Part shown: piece by piece, positions 48,377 to 58,183 of the stretch
Position numbering within the stretch: the stretch's first letter is position 1
Layout of the letters: every line of letters starts with the position of its first letter
NCBI RefSeq assembly: GCF_004349105.1
Contig: NZ_SMLB01000005.1
Coordinates: forward strand, 186,001 to 250,000
Source: Jiangella aurantiaca
Lineage (GTDB): Bacteria; Actinomycetota; Actinomycetes; Jiangellales; Jiangellaceae
Direction of reading: 5' to 3'
DNA length: 64,000 nucleotides
Notes under the pieces: model-generated
The model's database searches: none
What the model was told of the DNA's origin: nothing
Seen by the model: the letters and a program-made list of their open reading frames with translations, nothing else
Position numbers and translations under genes: made by a program

Positions 48377-49333
48377 TCAGACCCAGCCGCGGCGAGCGGC
48401 CTCCCAGGCCAGCTGCATGCGGGTGCGCACGTGCGCACGGCTCATCAGCGCCTGCACCTTCCGCTGGACGGTACGCATGCTGGTGCCGCGATGCACGGCG
48501 ATGGCCTCGTCGGTGAGCCCGGCCAGCAGCAGCGAGAGCAACTGGCGGTCGTCGGCGTCGAGGAACGGCTCGCGCGGCGAGGGCGAGTTCTCGTTGTCGA
48601 CGTGCAGCGGCACGGCGGTGGCCCAGACGAAGTCGAACAGCTCGAGGAGGGCGTCCAGGACGGCGCCCGCCCGGACCAGCACCCCGACCGGGGTGGTGTC
48701 GTCCTGAGCCATCGGCAGCATGGCCACCGAACGGTCGACGACGAGCATCTTCACCGGCAACCGCGTGTGGACCCGGACCTGGTCACCGGGCCGCAGGCCG
48801 TCGCGTACCGCCTGCAGGGCGCCGGGCCCCTCTAGCGCCTCGGTCTCGAAGACCGTGCGACCGCGCACCGGCGCGGCGGGCTGTACCCGTTCCTCTGTGC
48901 GCACGGCGATGATCGGCGGCTTGATGAGGTTGAGCACCTCGGAGCGGGCGGCGGCGAACAACGTCATCGCGGTCTGGCGTAGCGCCTCGTGGCCACGGAC
49001 GATCTCGAAGACCCCGGACGCCTCCATGGCCAGCGCGTTGGCCCGGTGCTGGACAGCGAGCCGGTCGAGCGCCTTCTGCGCCGACCGCAGCTCGCTCAGC
49101 CGGTCAGCGATCATCGCCTCGACGACCCCGGGCGACGCCGCGACGTACCGGGCCGGGGTGTCGGTGGTGCGGCGGGCCAGGCCTCGTTCCAGGAGCCCGG
49201 CCAGTGCGGTGTCCACGGCCGACGACGGCAGACCGGTCGCTGCGGCGAGCTCGGCGGCCGTCGCGGAGACCACGGACACCAGCTGCCGGTACACGCGGTC
49301 CTCGTCCCCGGAGGCGCCCAGAACCGTGAGCAT
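48377..49333 (-). CDS. TrmB/LuxR-type transcriptional regulator, paralogue
   Basis: 318-residue paralogue of the protein at 43311: N-terminal winged helix (SATAAELAAATGLPSSAVDT, GLLERGLARRTTDTP), central PLD-like sensor part (LPVKMLVVDRSVAMLPMAQD) and C-terminal LuxR-type helix-turn-helix (DRQLLSLLLAGLTDEAIAVH, SMRTVQRKVQALMSRAHVRT). It lies upstream of the protease gene on the same strand with 200 bp between. The start at 49333 (ATG) has AGGTG six bases upstream; a GTG at 49339 is an alternative. Confidence 0.85.
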   Translation of the reverse strand: MLTVLGASGDEDRVYRQLVSVVSATAAELAAATGLPSSAVDTALAGLLERGLARRTTDTPARYVAASPGVVEAMIADRLSELRSAQKALDRLAVQHRANALAMEASGVFEIVRGHEALRQTAMTLFAAARSEVLNLIKPPIIAVRTEERVQPAAPVRGRTVFETEALEGPGALQAVRDGLRPGDQVRVHTRLPVKMLVVDRSVAMLPMAQDDTTPVGVLVRAGAVLDALLELFDFVWATAVPLHVDNENSPSPREPFLDADDRQLLSLLLAGLTDEAIAVHRGTSMRTVQRKVQALMSRAHVRTRMQLAWEAARRGWV

Positions 49334-49467
49334 CAGCACCTGACGCGGGTCATGGGTGCCGGCCTCCGGGGGGGTTCGTCCGGTTTGACCGAGAACCCTA
49401 GCGCCCGCCCGGCCCGAGCGCCGGCCGCGGACCACCCTGACCCGGCGGCCGCGCCGCGATCATCGGG

Positions 49468-51579
<2,112 letters not shown>

Positions 51580-51586
51580 GACATCA

Positions 51587-51609
51587 AAGGTATGCGCTCC
51601 CACCGACAA
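51587..51609 (-). promoter_or_regulatory. PafBC/RecA-NDp-type promoter of uvrB
   Basis: Minus strand TTGTCGGTG (51609-51601), exactly eight bases, TACCTT (51592-51587). This is a full match to TTGTCRGTG-N8-TAnnnT. Seven bases separate the -10 from the ATG, so transcription should start at or next to the A of the start codon. Confidence 0.8.
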
Positions 51610-51645
51610 GGTCCGACGGTACGGCTACGGCGAATCCCGCGTTTT

Positions 51646-51701
51646 CCATGATCATCCAGGATTCGACCCCCGATGGTGTGGTGGATCCTTGATGATCACG
51701 G
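51646..51701. repeat. Imperfect hairpin between coaE and uvrB
   Basis: CCATGATCATCCAGGATTC (51646-51664) pairs with 51683-51701 at 16 of 19 positions, loop 18 bases. It overlaps the coaE stop codon and may terminate coaE before the uvrB promoter. It is not the GTTGATCTTGGA family but similar in layout. Confidence 0.65.
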
Positions 51702-52880
51702 GAGCGGACGCCAGCCGGCCTCCGCTGCCCACGCGTCGGCGCGGGCCAGCGCCCCGTTGATCCACGGGGTCTTGCGCGTGGCGTACTCGTCCACCGACGA
51801 GTGCGGCTGAGCGGCCAGCCCCCGCTTGAGCGCCGCATACTCGTCCACCGCGTCCGGGTGTGCCCGCAGCCAGTCGCGCAGCAGCAGCGCATCGCGCCAC
51901 GTCGGCGACGTGACGGAGCGGATGTGGCAGTTGACGGCGCGGCCGGGGTCGGCGTTCGCAGACAGCACCTTGTCGCGCTCGACGCCGTCGCGGTCGACGT
52001 CCCACCAGCGGTCGGGCAGGCGGACCAGCCCGGCCTCGACCAGGTCGCCGGCCACCGACGCCGCCGTGTCTAGATCCGCGACGACCAGCTGCACGTCGAT
52101 CACGTCCTTCGCGGGCAGGCCGGGCACCGACGTCGAACCGTGGTGGTCGGAGCGGATCAGCCGGTCCCCCGCGACCCGCCGGATCCGCGCCAGCAGCCGC
52201 TCGCCCTGCTCGGCCCAGTTGGGGTCGGGATCGGCGATGACGGCGTGCGGCGGACGCGGCGCGCGGGTCCGGGTCCGCAGGTTCGCCTCGAACGGCACCA
52301 GCCGCTGCGTCCACAGGGCGTCGACGGCGGCCTCGGTATCCGCAAGCGGCCCGGAGTTGTCCAGCCAGACGTCCGCCGCGGCGCGCCGCTGCTCGTCGGT
52401 CGCCTGCGCCCGGATCCGGGCCAGCGCGTCCGCCTCGATCATGCCGCGGTCCTCGACCAGCCGGCGCAACCGCTCGTCCTCCGGCGCGTGCACGACGATG
52501 ACCAGCGGGAACCCGGCGGTCAGTCCGTTCTCGACCAGCAGCGGGATGTCCTCGACGACGACCGCGTCCGGCCCGGCCGCGCCGACCAGCTCCTGCCGGC
52601 GCCGTCCGACCAGCGGGTGCACGATCGCGTTCAGCGCCCGCCGACGATCCTCGTCGGCGAAGACGATCTTCCCGAGCGCGGGCCGGTCGAGGGCGCCGTC
52701 GGGTGTCAGGACGCCGGGCCCGAACTCCTCGACGACGGCGGCCAGCCCCGGCGTCCCCGGCGCGACCACCTCGCGGGCGATCAGGTCAGCGTCGACGACC
52801 GTCGCACCCCGCTCGGCCAGGCGGTGCGCCACCACCGACTTGCCGGCCCCGATCCCGCCCGTAAGCCCGACTCTCAGCAC
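51696..52880 (-). CDS. coaE: Dephospho-CoA kinase fused to a GrpB (UPF0157) domain
   Basis: 394-residue bifunctional-looking protein. Residues 1-200 are CoaE, the last enzyme of coenzyme A synthesis: Walker A LTGGIGAGKSVVAHRLAERG at 6-25, DADLIAREVV, and the lid and CoA parts (VVEDIPLLVENG). Residues about 215-390 are a GrpB/UPF0157 nucleotidyltransferase-fold domain (DPNWAEQGERLLARIRRV, DHHGSTSVPGLPAKDVIDV, LLLRDWLRAHPDAVDEYAAL). The same fusion is known in mycobacteria, where the second domain is reported to help folding or activity. Confidence 0.95.
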   Translation of the reverse strand: MLRVGLTGGIGAGKSVVAHRLAERGATVVDADLIAREVVAPGTPGLAAVVEEFGPGVLTPDGALDRPALGKIVFADEDRRRALNAIVHPLVGRRRQELVGAAGPDAVVVEDIPLLVENGLTAGFPLVIVVHAPEDERLRRLVEDRGMIEADALARIRAQATDEQRRAAADVWLDNSGPLADTEAAVDALWTQRLVPFEANLRTRTRAPRPPHAVIADPDPNWAEQGERLLARIRRVAGDRLIRSDHHGSTSVPGLPAKDVIDVQLVVADLDTAASVAGDLVEAGLVRLPDRWWDVDRDGVERDKVLSANADPGRAVNCHIRSVTSPTWRDALLLRDWLRAHPDAVDEYAALKRGLAAQPHSSVDEYATRKTPWINGALARADAWAAEAGWRPLP

Positions 52881-52931
52881 CCCACGACCCTAACGGGCGC
52901 CGCGAGTCCACGGGCCGCCCGCGCTCAACTC

Positions 52932-53714
52932 CTAGGTCGTCGACGCGCCGGGCGTCGCGGACGCGCCCGGCGTCGCCGTCTCCGTCGTTGCCGGCGTGCC
53001 CGTGCCCGACGGCGCGGGCGTCGCCGTGCCCGTCCCCTCACCGCCACCCAGCAGGTGCGCGGCCAGGTTCACCAGCACGACCGGCTCCGCGGCGGCCGGC
53101 ACGAGGCCGTGCCGCAGCGTGACGACGTAGGTGCGCATGTCGTCGGCGACCACGAACGACACGTCCTCGGTGTCGGACAGCAGGAAGCCGTCGTGGCCGG
53201 CGACCGCCTGGGCGGTGACGACGGTGCCCGCGGCCTGTGCGCTGTCGACGGTGGAGTCGATGCGGCCGGCGGCGGTCTCGGCGTCGGTGTAGCCGCTGAC
53301 GGCGATCTCCAGCGGCACCGGTGGCGGGGTGGGCGGCGGCGTCTGCCCCTCCGGGACCTCGGGCACGCCGTAGCTGCAGGTCAGCCGACCGGTGCGGCCC
53401 GAGTCGGCGAGGAACTCGTCGTTGTAGACGCGGACCGTCTCGCCCTGCATCGGCACCTGGAGGATCTGCGCGATCTCGCCGGCGCTGGCGAGGTCGCCGC
53501 AGAGCTCCGGGACGCCGGTCGTGGAGGTCGGCGACGCGGTCGGGTCGCCCGCCGCCTCGGTGCCGCCGCCCTCGGTCGGCTCCTCCGACGTGGGCACGAC
53601 CGGCACCTCCGGCTCGTCGCCGTTCGAGCAGCCGGCCAGCAGCAGCAGGAGCATCGGCAGGATCAGCGTCGCGGCTCCGGCTCGCCCGGTCCGCCGGCGG
53701 TCTCTGCTCGTCAT
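52932..53714 (-). CDS. Secreted lipoprotein of unknown function
   Basis: 260-residue lipoprotein with a signal peptide ending in the lipobox LLAGC (Cys29). A Thr/Glu/Pro linker follows, then a domain of about 150 residues starting PELCGDLASAGEIAQILQVP with a second Cys in GRTGRLTCSYGVPE, possibly a disulfide, and a Thr/Pro/Gly-rich C-terminal tail. The domain resembles DUF3558-type actinobacterial lipoproteins in layout, but I cannot confirm it. The ATG at 53714 has GGGAGGAG eight bases upstream. Between rpsA and coaE on the same strand. Confidence 0.8.
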   Translation of the reverse strand: MTSRDRRRTGRAGAATLILPMLLLLLAGCSNGDEPEVPVVPTSEEPTEGGGTEAAGDPTASPTSTTGVPELCGDLASAGEIAQILQVPMQGETVRVYNDEFLADSGRTGRLTCSYGVPEVPEGQTPPPTPPPVPLEIAVSGYTDAETAAGRIDSTVDSAQAAGTVVTAQAVAGHDGFLLSDTEDVSFVVADDMRTYVVTLRHGLVPAAAEPVVLVNLAAHLLGGGEGTGTATPAPSGTGTPATTETATPGASATPGASTT

Positions 53715-53798
53715 CAACGTCTCCTCCCGCTCGGGCACACCGTAACCTCCCGCGCCGCCGCGATCACGAAGGCGCCGCGGCACGACCGGCAGATGCGA

Positions 53799-53831
53799 CG
53801 AGCCCCGCACCCGAGGTGGGTGCGGGGCTCG
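53799..53831 (-). terminator. Terminator hairpin after rpsA
   Basis: CGAGCCCCGCACCC (53799-53812) and GGGTGCGGGGCTCG (53818-53831) form a perfect 14-bp stem with a 5-base loop, 14 bp after the rpsA stop. No U-tract. Confidence 0.8.
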
Positions 53832-53844
53832 CGATGCGATGGGC

Positions 53845-55326
53845 TCAGTTGCCGGTGAGCTTCTCGCGAAGCGCCTGGAGCGCCTCGTCGGACGCCAGCG
53901 TGCCGGCGCCTTCGTCGTCCTCGCCCGAGGAGTACGTGGACGGGCTGTCGACCTTCGCCTCGGCGTCGGCCTCCTGCGCGCTCTCGATCTGGGACTTGTG
54001 TGCTTCCCAGCGAGCGTGGGCCTCGGCGTACTGCCGCTCCCACTCCTCGCGCTGCTTCTCGTAACCGGGGAGCCAGTCGTTGGTCTCCGGGTCGAAGCCC
54101 TCGGGGTACTTGTAGTTGCCCTGGTCGTCGTAGTCGGCCGCCATGCCGTACAGCGTCGGGTCGAAGTGCTCGCTGACGTGTGCGGCGGTGTCGCCCTCGT
54201 TGGCCTGCTTCAGCGACAGCGAGATGCGGCGACGCTCGAGGTCGATGTCGATGACCTTGACCATGACGTCCTTGCCGACGGTGACGACCTGCTCGGGCAC
54301 CTCGACGTGGCGCTCGGCCAGCTCGGAGATGTGCACGAGGCCCTCGATGCCGTCCTCGACGCGGACGAACGCGCCGAACGGGACGAGCTTGGTGACCTTG
54401 CCGGGCACGATCTGGCCGATCTGGTGGATCCGGGCGAACTGCTGCCACGGGTCCTCGAGGGTGGCCTTGAGCGACAGCGACACGCGCTCGCGGTCCATGT
54501 CGACGTCGAGCACCTCGACGGTGACCTCCTGGCCGACCTCGACCACCTCGGACGGGTGATCGATGTGCTTCCAGGAGAGCTCCGAGACGTGCACCAGACC
54601 GTCGACGCCGCCGAGGTCGACGAACGCGCCGAAGTTGACGATCGAGGAGACCACGCCGGAGCGGATCTGCCCCTTCTGCAGGGTCTGCAGGAAGGTCGAC
54701 CGGACCTCGGACTGCGTCTGCTCGAGCCACGCCCGGCGGGACAGGACCACGTTGTTGCGGTTCTTGTCCAGCTCGATGATCTTGGCCTCGATCTCCTTGC
54801 CGACGTACGGCTGGAGGTCGCGGACCCGGCGCATCTCGACCAGCGACGCGGGCAGGAAGCCGCGGAGACCGATGTCGAGGATGAGGCCGCCCTTGACGAC
54901 CTCGATGACGGTGCCGGAAACGACGCCGTCGGCCTCCTTGATCTCCTCGATCTTGCCCCAGGCGCGCTCGTACTGGGCGCGCTTCTTGGACAGGATCAGG
55001 CGGCCTTCCTTGTCCTCCTTCTGCAGGACGAGGGCCTCGACGTCGTCGCCGACCGACACGACCTCGGATGGATCGACGTCGTGCTTGATGGACAGCTCAC
55101 GCGAGGGAATGACGCCCTCGGTCTTGTAGCCGATGTCGAGCAGGACTTCGTCCCGGTCGACCTTGACGACGGTACCGGAAACGATATCGCCGTCGTTGAA
55201 GTACTTGATGGTCTCGTCGATCGCGGCGAGGAAGGCTTCCTCGGACCCGATGTCGTTGACCGCGACCTGCGTGGTCGTCCTAGGGGCCGTCGAGGTAGGC
55301 GTCTCGGCCTCGATGCTGCTCGTCAT
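53845..55326 (-). CDS. rpsA: 30S ribosomal protein S1
   Basis: 493-residue S1 with four S1 RNA-binding domains: GDIVSGTVVKVDRDEVLLDI, GVVSGTVIEVVKGGLILDIG, GVVSSIVNFGAFVDLGGVDG and GKVTKLVPFGAFVRVEDGIE. A long acidic C-terminal extension follows (about 390-493), usual in actinobacteria. The ATG at 55326 gives the normal start MTSSIEAETPTS; the frame upstream is only open through the leader. A sigma-70-type promoter lies 166 bp upstream. Confidence 0.97.
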   Translation of the reverse strand: MTSSIEAETPTSTAPRTTTQVAVNDIGSEEAFLAAIDETIKYFNDGDIVSGTVVKVDRDEVLLDIGYKTEGVIPSRELSIKHDVDPSEVVSVGDDVEALVLQKEDKEGRLILSKKRAQYERAWGKIEEIKEADGVVSGTVIEVVKGGLILDIGLRGFLPASLVEMRRVRDLQPYVGKEIEAKIIELDKNRNNVVLSRRAWLEQTQSEVRSTFLQTLQKGQIRSGVVSSIVNFGAFVDLGGVDGLVHVSELSWKHIDHPSEVVEVGQEVTVEVLDVDMDRERVSLSLKATLEDPWQQFARIHQIGQIVPGKVTKLVPFGAFVRVEDGIEGLVHISELAERHVEVPEQVVTVGKDVMVKVIDIDLERRRISLSLKQANEGDTAAHVSEHFDPTLYGMAADYDDQGNYKYPEGFDPETNDWLPGYEKQREEWERQYAEAHARWEAHKSQIESAQEADAEAKVDSPSTYSSGEDDEGAGTLASDEALQALREKLTGN

Positions 55327-55695
55327 GTGGAAGGGGACTCCGGACAAGGTTCGGTTGAAGCGTGCGCGCCAGGACCCTTGGATCGCTGTGCCATCACCGA
55401 CCAGGTCCTAAGTTCCCCTGTGCCGCCAACCGACAATAACGAGCGCGAGCCTGCTCCGTCCGAGGTTCGCGCAGGCCCACAGCGCACACACAGATTACCT
55501 GCCCGCGACGACCAGGGTCAATTGGCGGAAGGTCGCGAGTTGATCACGGCGGCGGATTCAGCTATGGGGTCACCGGGCGTCAGGCCCCCGTTCGTCGGTG
55601 GGCACCAGGATACTCCTCCTGCCCGGCCCGGCGGGTCGTCGTATCCGCGCAGGCAGCGACGGGTGGCGCGCATGGACGCGGGTGCGGCGACCGGC
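55327..55695 (-). other. rpsA leader and promoter region, no gene
   Basis: 369 bp between rpsA and the DUF3068 gene without protein-coding character. It holds the rpsA promoter at 55492-55521 and then a transcribed leader of about 160 bases; I see no conserved riboswitch. The part 55522-55695 is featureless to me. Confidence 0.6.
55492..55521 (-). promoter_or_regulatory. Sigma-70-type promoter of rpsA
   Basis: Minus strand TTGACC (55521-55516), an 18-base spacer, TAATCT (55497-55492). Close to the consensus for the housekeeping sigma factor, on the correct strand for rpsA. Confidence 0.65.
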
Positions 55696-57411
55696 TCAGT
55701 AGCGGTGGAGGCTGCCCGCCGACTGGCCGTCGTCGTCGAACTCGTCGAACAGGCCGTCGTCGTCGCGGGCGCGGCGTCGGCCCTGGGCGGGTGCGGCGGC
55801 CGTCAGGGGCTCTGACCCGGCGGACCGCGGCTCGGCGGAGGCCGGTTCTGGATCGGGCGACGCTGGGGCGGGTGTTTCCGCAGCGGGCCGGTCGGATCCG
55901 GCGAGGTCGGGGTGCTCCTGGGCGAACCGATCCAGCTCGGCGCGCGCCTGCTCGAGCCGGGCGAGGTCGGCGCGGGTCTGCTCCAGCTGCGGGGACTCGG
56001 CGGAGCCGCCCGACGGCTGGACCGCCGGCAACCGGTCGTCCTGCGACCGGCCGGTGTGGCCGGCCGGGGGCTGGTCCGGCGCGAGCGGGCTGGTCAGCGC
56101 CTGCCCCGCCGGCGACTGGCCGAGCAACGACGGGGTCGACGGCGCCTGCACGTGCGGCCGGCCCACCGGCGGCCGCACGGCCGACGGCTGGGGACGGCGG
56201 CGTGGCAGCGGCCCGGGCGTCCGCTCGTCCAGTGGCTGCTCTTCCGGGTTCTGGCCGGCTCGGGCGAGGTAGTCGGCCGGCTCGGGCTCGGCGTACTCGG
56301 CGGCCGGGGCGAACTGGTCGGCCTGCGCCGCCGATCCGGTGCCGGACGCGGTTTCGCTGTGCAGTCGCGGCTCCGCGGCAACAGACCCGCCGGGCCCACC
56401 AGACCCCGGCCCGCCGGGCCCGCCGGCATCGTCCGCGACGGGCGCCCGCCGCTTGCCCGCATAGGCGCCGCGGCGGGCGAGCAGCAGCCCGAGTATCACG
56501 AACGCCAGACCGCCGGCCGCCGCGGCCACCGGGACGGTGTCGCGGACGAGCTCGAGACGGTCGGCGCTGGAGGAGAACTCGTCGACGTTGGCGGACACCT
56601 GGTCGTCGGTGTAGGCGAGCGTGCCCTGGACGATCGTCGGGCCGCGGGTGCCCTCGAAGTCGAGGTAGGAGTCCTGCTCCTCCTGGCCCTTGATGATCGC
56701 GCCGGTGTGCGGCTCGACCCAGATGGTGCGGGTGTTGCTGTAGATGCGGTCGGCGACGATCGAGCCGGCCTGGCCGAACAGGGCGCCGGGGATCTCCAGC
56801 GCCGACACCGGCGTCGGCTCGATGATCTGCTGGAAGACGTAGACCGGAAGGCCCTCGATCGTGGCCTCGCTCTGGAACTCCATCGGCCGGGTGTCCTGGA
56901 TGGTGGAGTCCCAGAACGGGTACGACCGCTGCTCGGTGCCGAACGGCAGCTTGAAGTAGTAGCCCGCGTGGTCGACCTCGACGCGGTCGGCGCGCTCGCC
57001 GGTGGGCGTGTAGTACTGGTGGTGGCCGTCGACGGCCTCGGCGGAGTGCCGCTCGAACGCGACCCGCTCCTCGAAGTAGGAGAGGACGTTCTCCTCGGGG
57101 GTCGCGCCGGAGCCGAGCTCGTCGAACGTGGTGACGCTGGTGTCCCAGACGGCGGTGTCGCCGGTGCTGTCGCCCTGGTCGGGGATGATCCGGCGGACGG
57201 AGCGGACGTCGGTGACGCGCTCGACCTCAGCGTCCTGACGCACGACGGCACCGAGGTCGAGGACGGTGACGTCGGCGCCGGTGGACACCCGTTCGGCGAC
57301 GTCGTTGGAGACGACCGCCAGCCGCGGATACGCGTACCAGCGGGACATCGGCGCGAGCACCACCATCAACACGCCCAGTCCCACCAGGACCAGGCCGATA
57401 CTGCGCCGCAT
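55696..57411 (-). CDS. DUF3068 (PorA-family) membrane protein
   Basis: 571-residue protein with an N-terminal helix ([20 protein letters not shown], residues 5-24), an extracytoplasmic DUF3068 domain (about 25-305; QDTRPMEFQSEATIEGLPVY, RTIWVEPHTGAIIKGQEEQD), a second helix (PVAAAAGGLAFVILGLLLAR), then a 240-residue Pro/Ala-rich cytoplasmic tail ending in acidic GLFDEFDDDGQS. The family is restricted to actinobacteria and linked to the envelope; function unproven. The ATG at 57411 has AGGAAGG eight bases upstream; the GTG two codons earlier is too close. Confidence 0.87.
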   Translation of the reverse strand: MRRSIGLVLVGLGVLMVVLAPMSRWYAYPRLAVVSNDVAERVSTGADVTVLDLGAVVRQDAEVERVTDVRSVRRIIPDQGDSTGDTAVWDTSVTTFDELGSGATPEENVLSYFEERVAFERHSAEAVDGHHQYYTPTGERADRVEVDHAGYYFKLPFGTEQRSYPFWDSTIQDTRPMEFQSEATIEGLPVYVFQQIIEPTPVSALEIPGALFGQAGSIVADRIYSNTRTIWVEPHTGAIIKGQEEQDSYLDFEGTRGPTIVQGTLAYTDDQVSANVDEFSSSADRLELVRDTVPVAAAAGGLAFVILGLLLARRGAYAGKRRAPVADDAGGPGGPGSGGPGGSVAAEPRLHSETASGTGSAAQADQFAPAAEYAEPEPADYLARAGQNPEEQPLDERTPGPLPRRRPQPSAVRPPVGRPHVQAPSTPSLLGQSPAGQALTSPLAPDQPPAGHTGRSQDDRLPAVQPSGGSAESPQLEQTRADLARLEQARAELDRFAQEHPDLAGSDRPAAETPAPASPDPEPASAEPRSAGSEPLTAAAPAQGRRRARDDDGLFDEFDDDGQSAGSLHRY

Positions 57412-57607
57412 GGACACGCCTTCCTCGGATCGGGGTCTCCGCGGCCCGCGTCGACCACCGCCGGGCGCGGCCCCGGGGCGGCACGGGGGCTCCTCGTGAA
57501 CCTACCTTCCGATCCGGGCCCGTGCATGCCACTCGGCAACATCGCCCCCCGTTCATGCCCGCTCCTCGATGATCAGCGATGCCTGGCGTCGCGACGCCGC
57601 CGCGGTG

Positions 57608-58183
57608 TCAGGAGACGGACGAGGCCTGGGCGGGGTGCCGGCCCTCGGCGAACTCCTCGACCATCTTCGCGCAGAAGGCCGGGAGGTCGTCGGGCTTGCG
57701 GCTCGTGACCAGGCCCTGGTCGGTGCAGACCTTCTCGTCGACCCAGTTGCCCCCGGCGTTGCGGATGTCGGTCTGCAGGCTGGGCCACGACGTCAGCGTG
57801 CGGCCGCGCACGACGTCGGCCTCGACCAGCGTCCACGGTGCGTGGCAGATCGCCGCGACCGGCTTGCCGGCTGCGAAGAACGCCTTCACGAACGTCACCG
57901 CGTCGGGCGACATCCGCAGCTGGTCGGGGTTGGCGACGCCGCCGGGCAGCATGAGCGCGTCGTAGTCGTCCGCGCCGGCCTCGGAGAGCGGCTGGTCGAC
58001 GGGGAACGTGTCGCCCTTGTCGAGGTGCTTGAACGCCTGCACCTCGCCACGCTCGGGGGCGATCAGCGCCGGACGGCCGCCGGCGTTCTCGATCGCCTTC
58101 CAGGGCTCGGTCAGCTCGACCTGCTCGACCCCTTCGTTCGCGACGAGGACCGCGACCCTCGTGCCGTCGATTCGCTCGGCCAT
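57608..58183 (-). CDS. DJ-1/PfpI family protein (general stress type)
   Basis: 191-residue class I glutamine amidotransferase-like protein of the PfpI/YhbO type. RVAVLVANEGVEQVELTEPW is at residues 9-28, the conserved Glu at 20, and the nucleophile elbow AAICHAPWTLVEA with Cys113-His114. Family members are proposed proteases, deglycases or stress chaperones. Its start overlaps the 3' end of the arabinofuranosyltransferase gene by 73 bp, and the fold needs this start. Confidence 0.9.
   Translation of the reverse strand: MAERIDGTRVAVLVANEGVEQVELTEPWKAIENAGGRPALIAPERGEVQAFKHLDKGDTFPVDQPLSEAGADDYDALMLPGGVANPDQLRMSPDAVTFVKAFFAAGKPVAAICHAPWTLVEADVVRGRTLTSWPSLQTDIRNAGGNWVDEKVCTDQGLVTSRKPDDLPAFCAKMVEEFAEGRHPAQASSVS

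Noticed and set aside
51580-51609. N-terminal extension of uvrB to a TTG at 51609
   Set aside because: It would be translated from within the -35 and -10 of the gene's own promoter.
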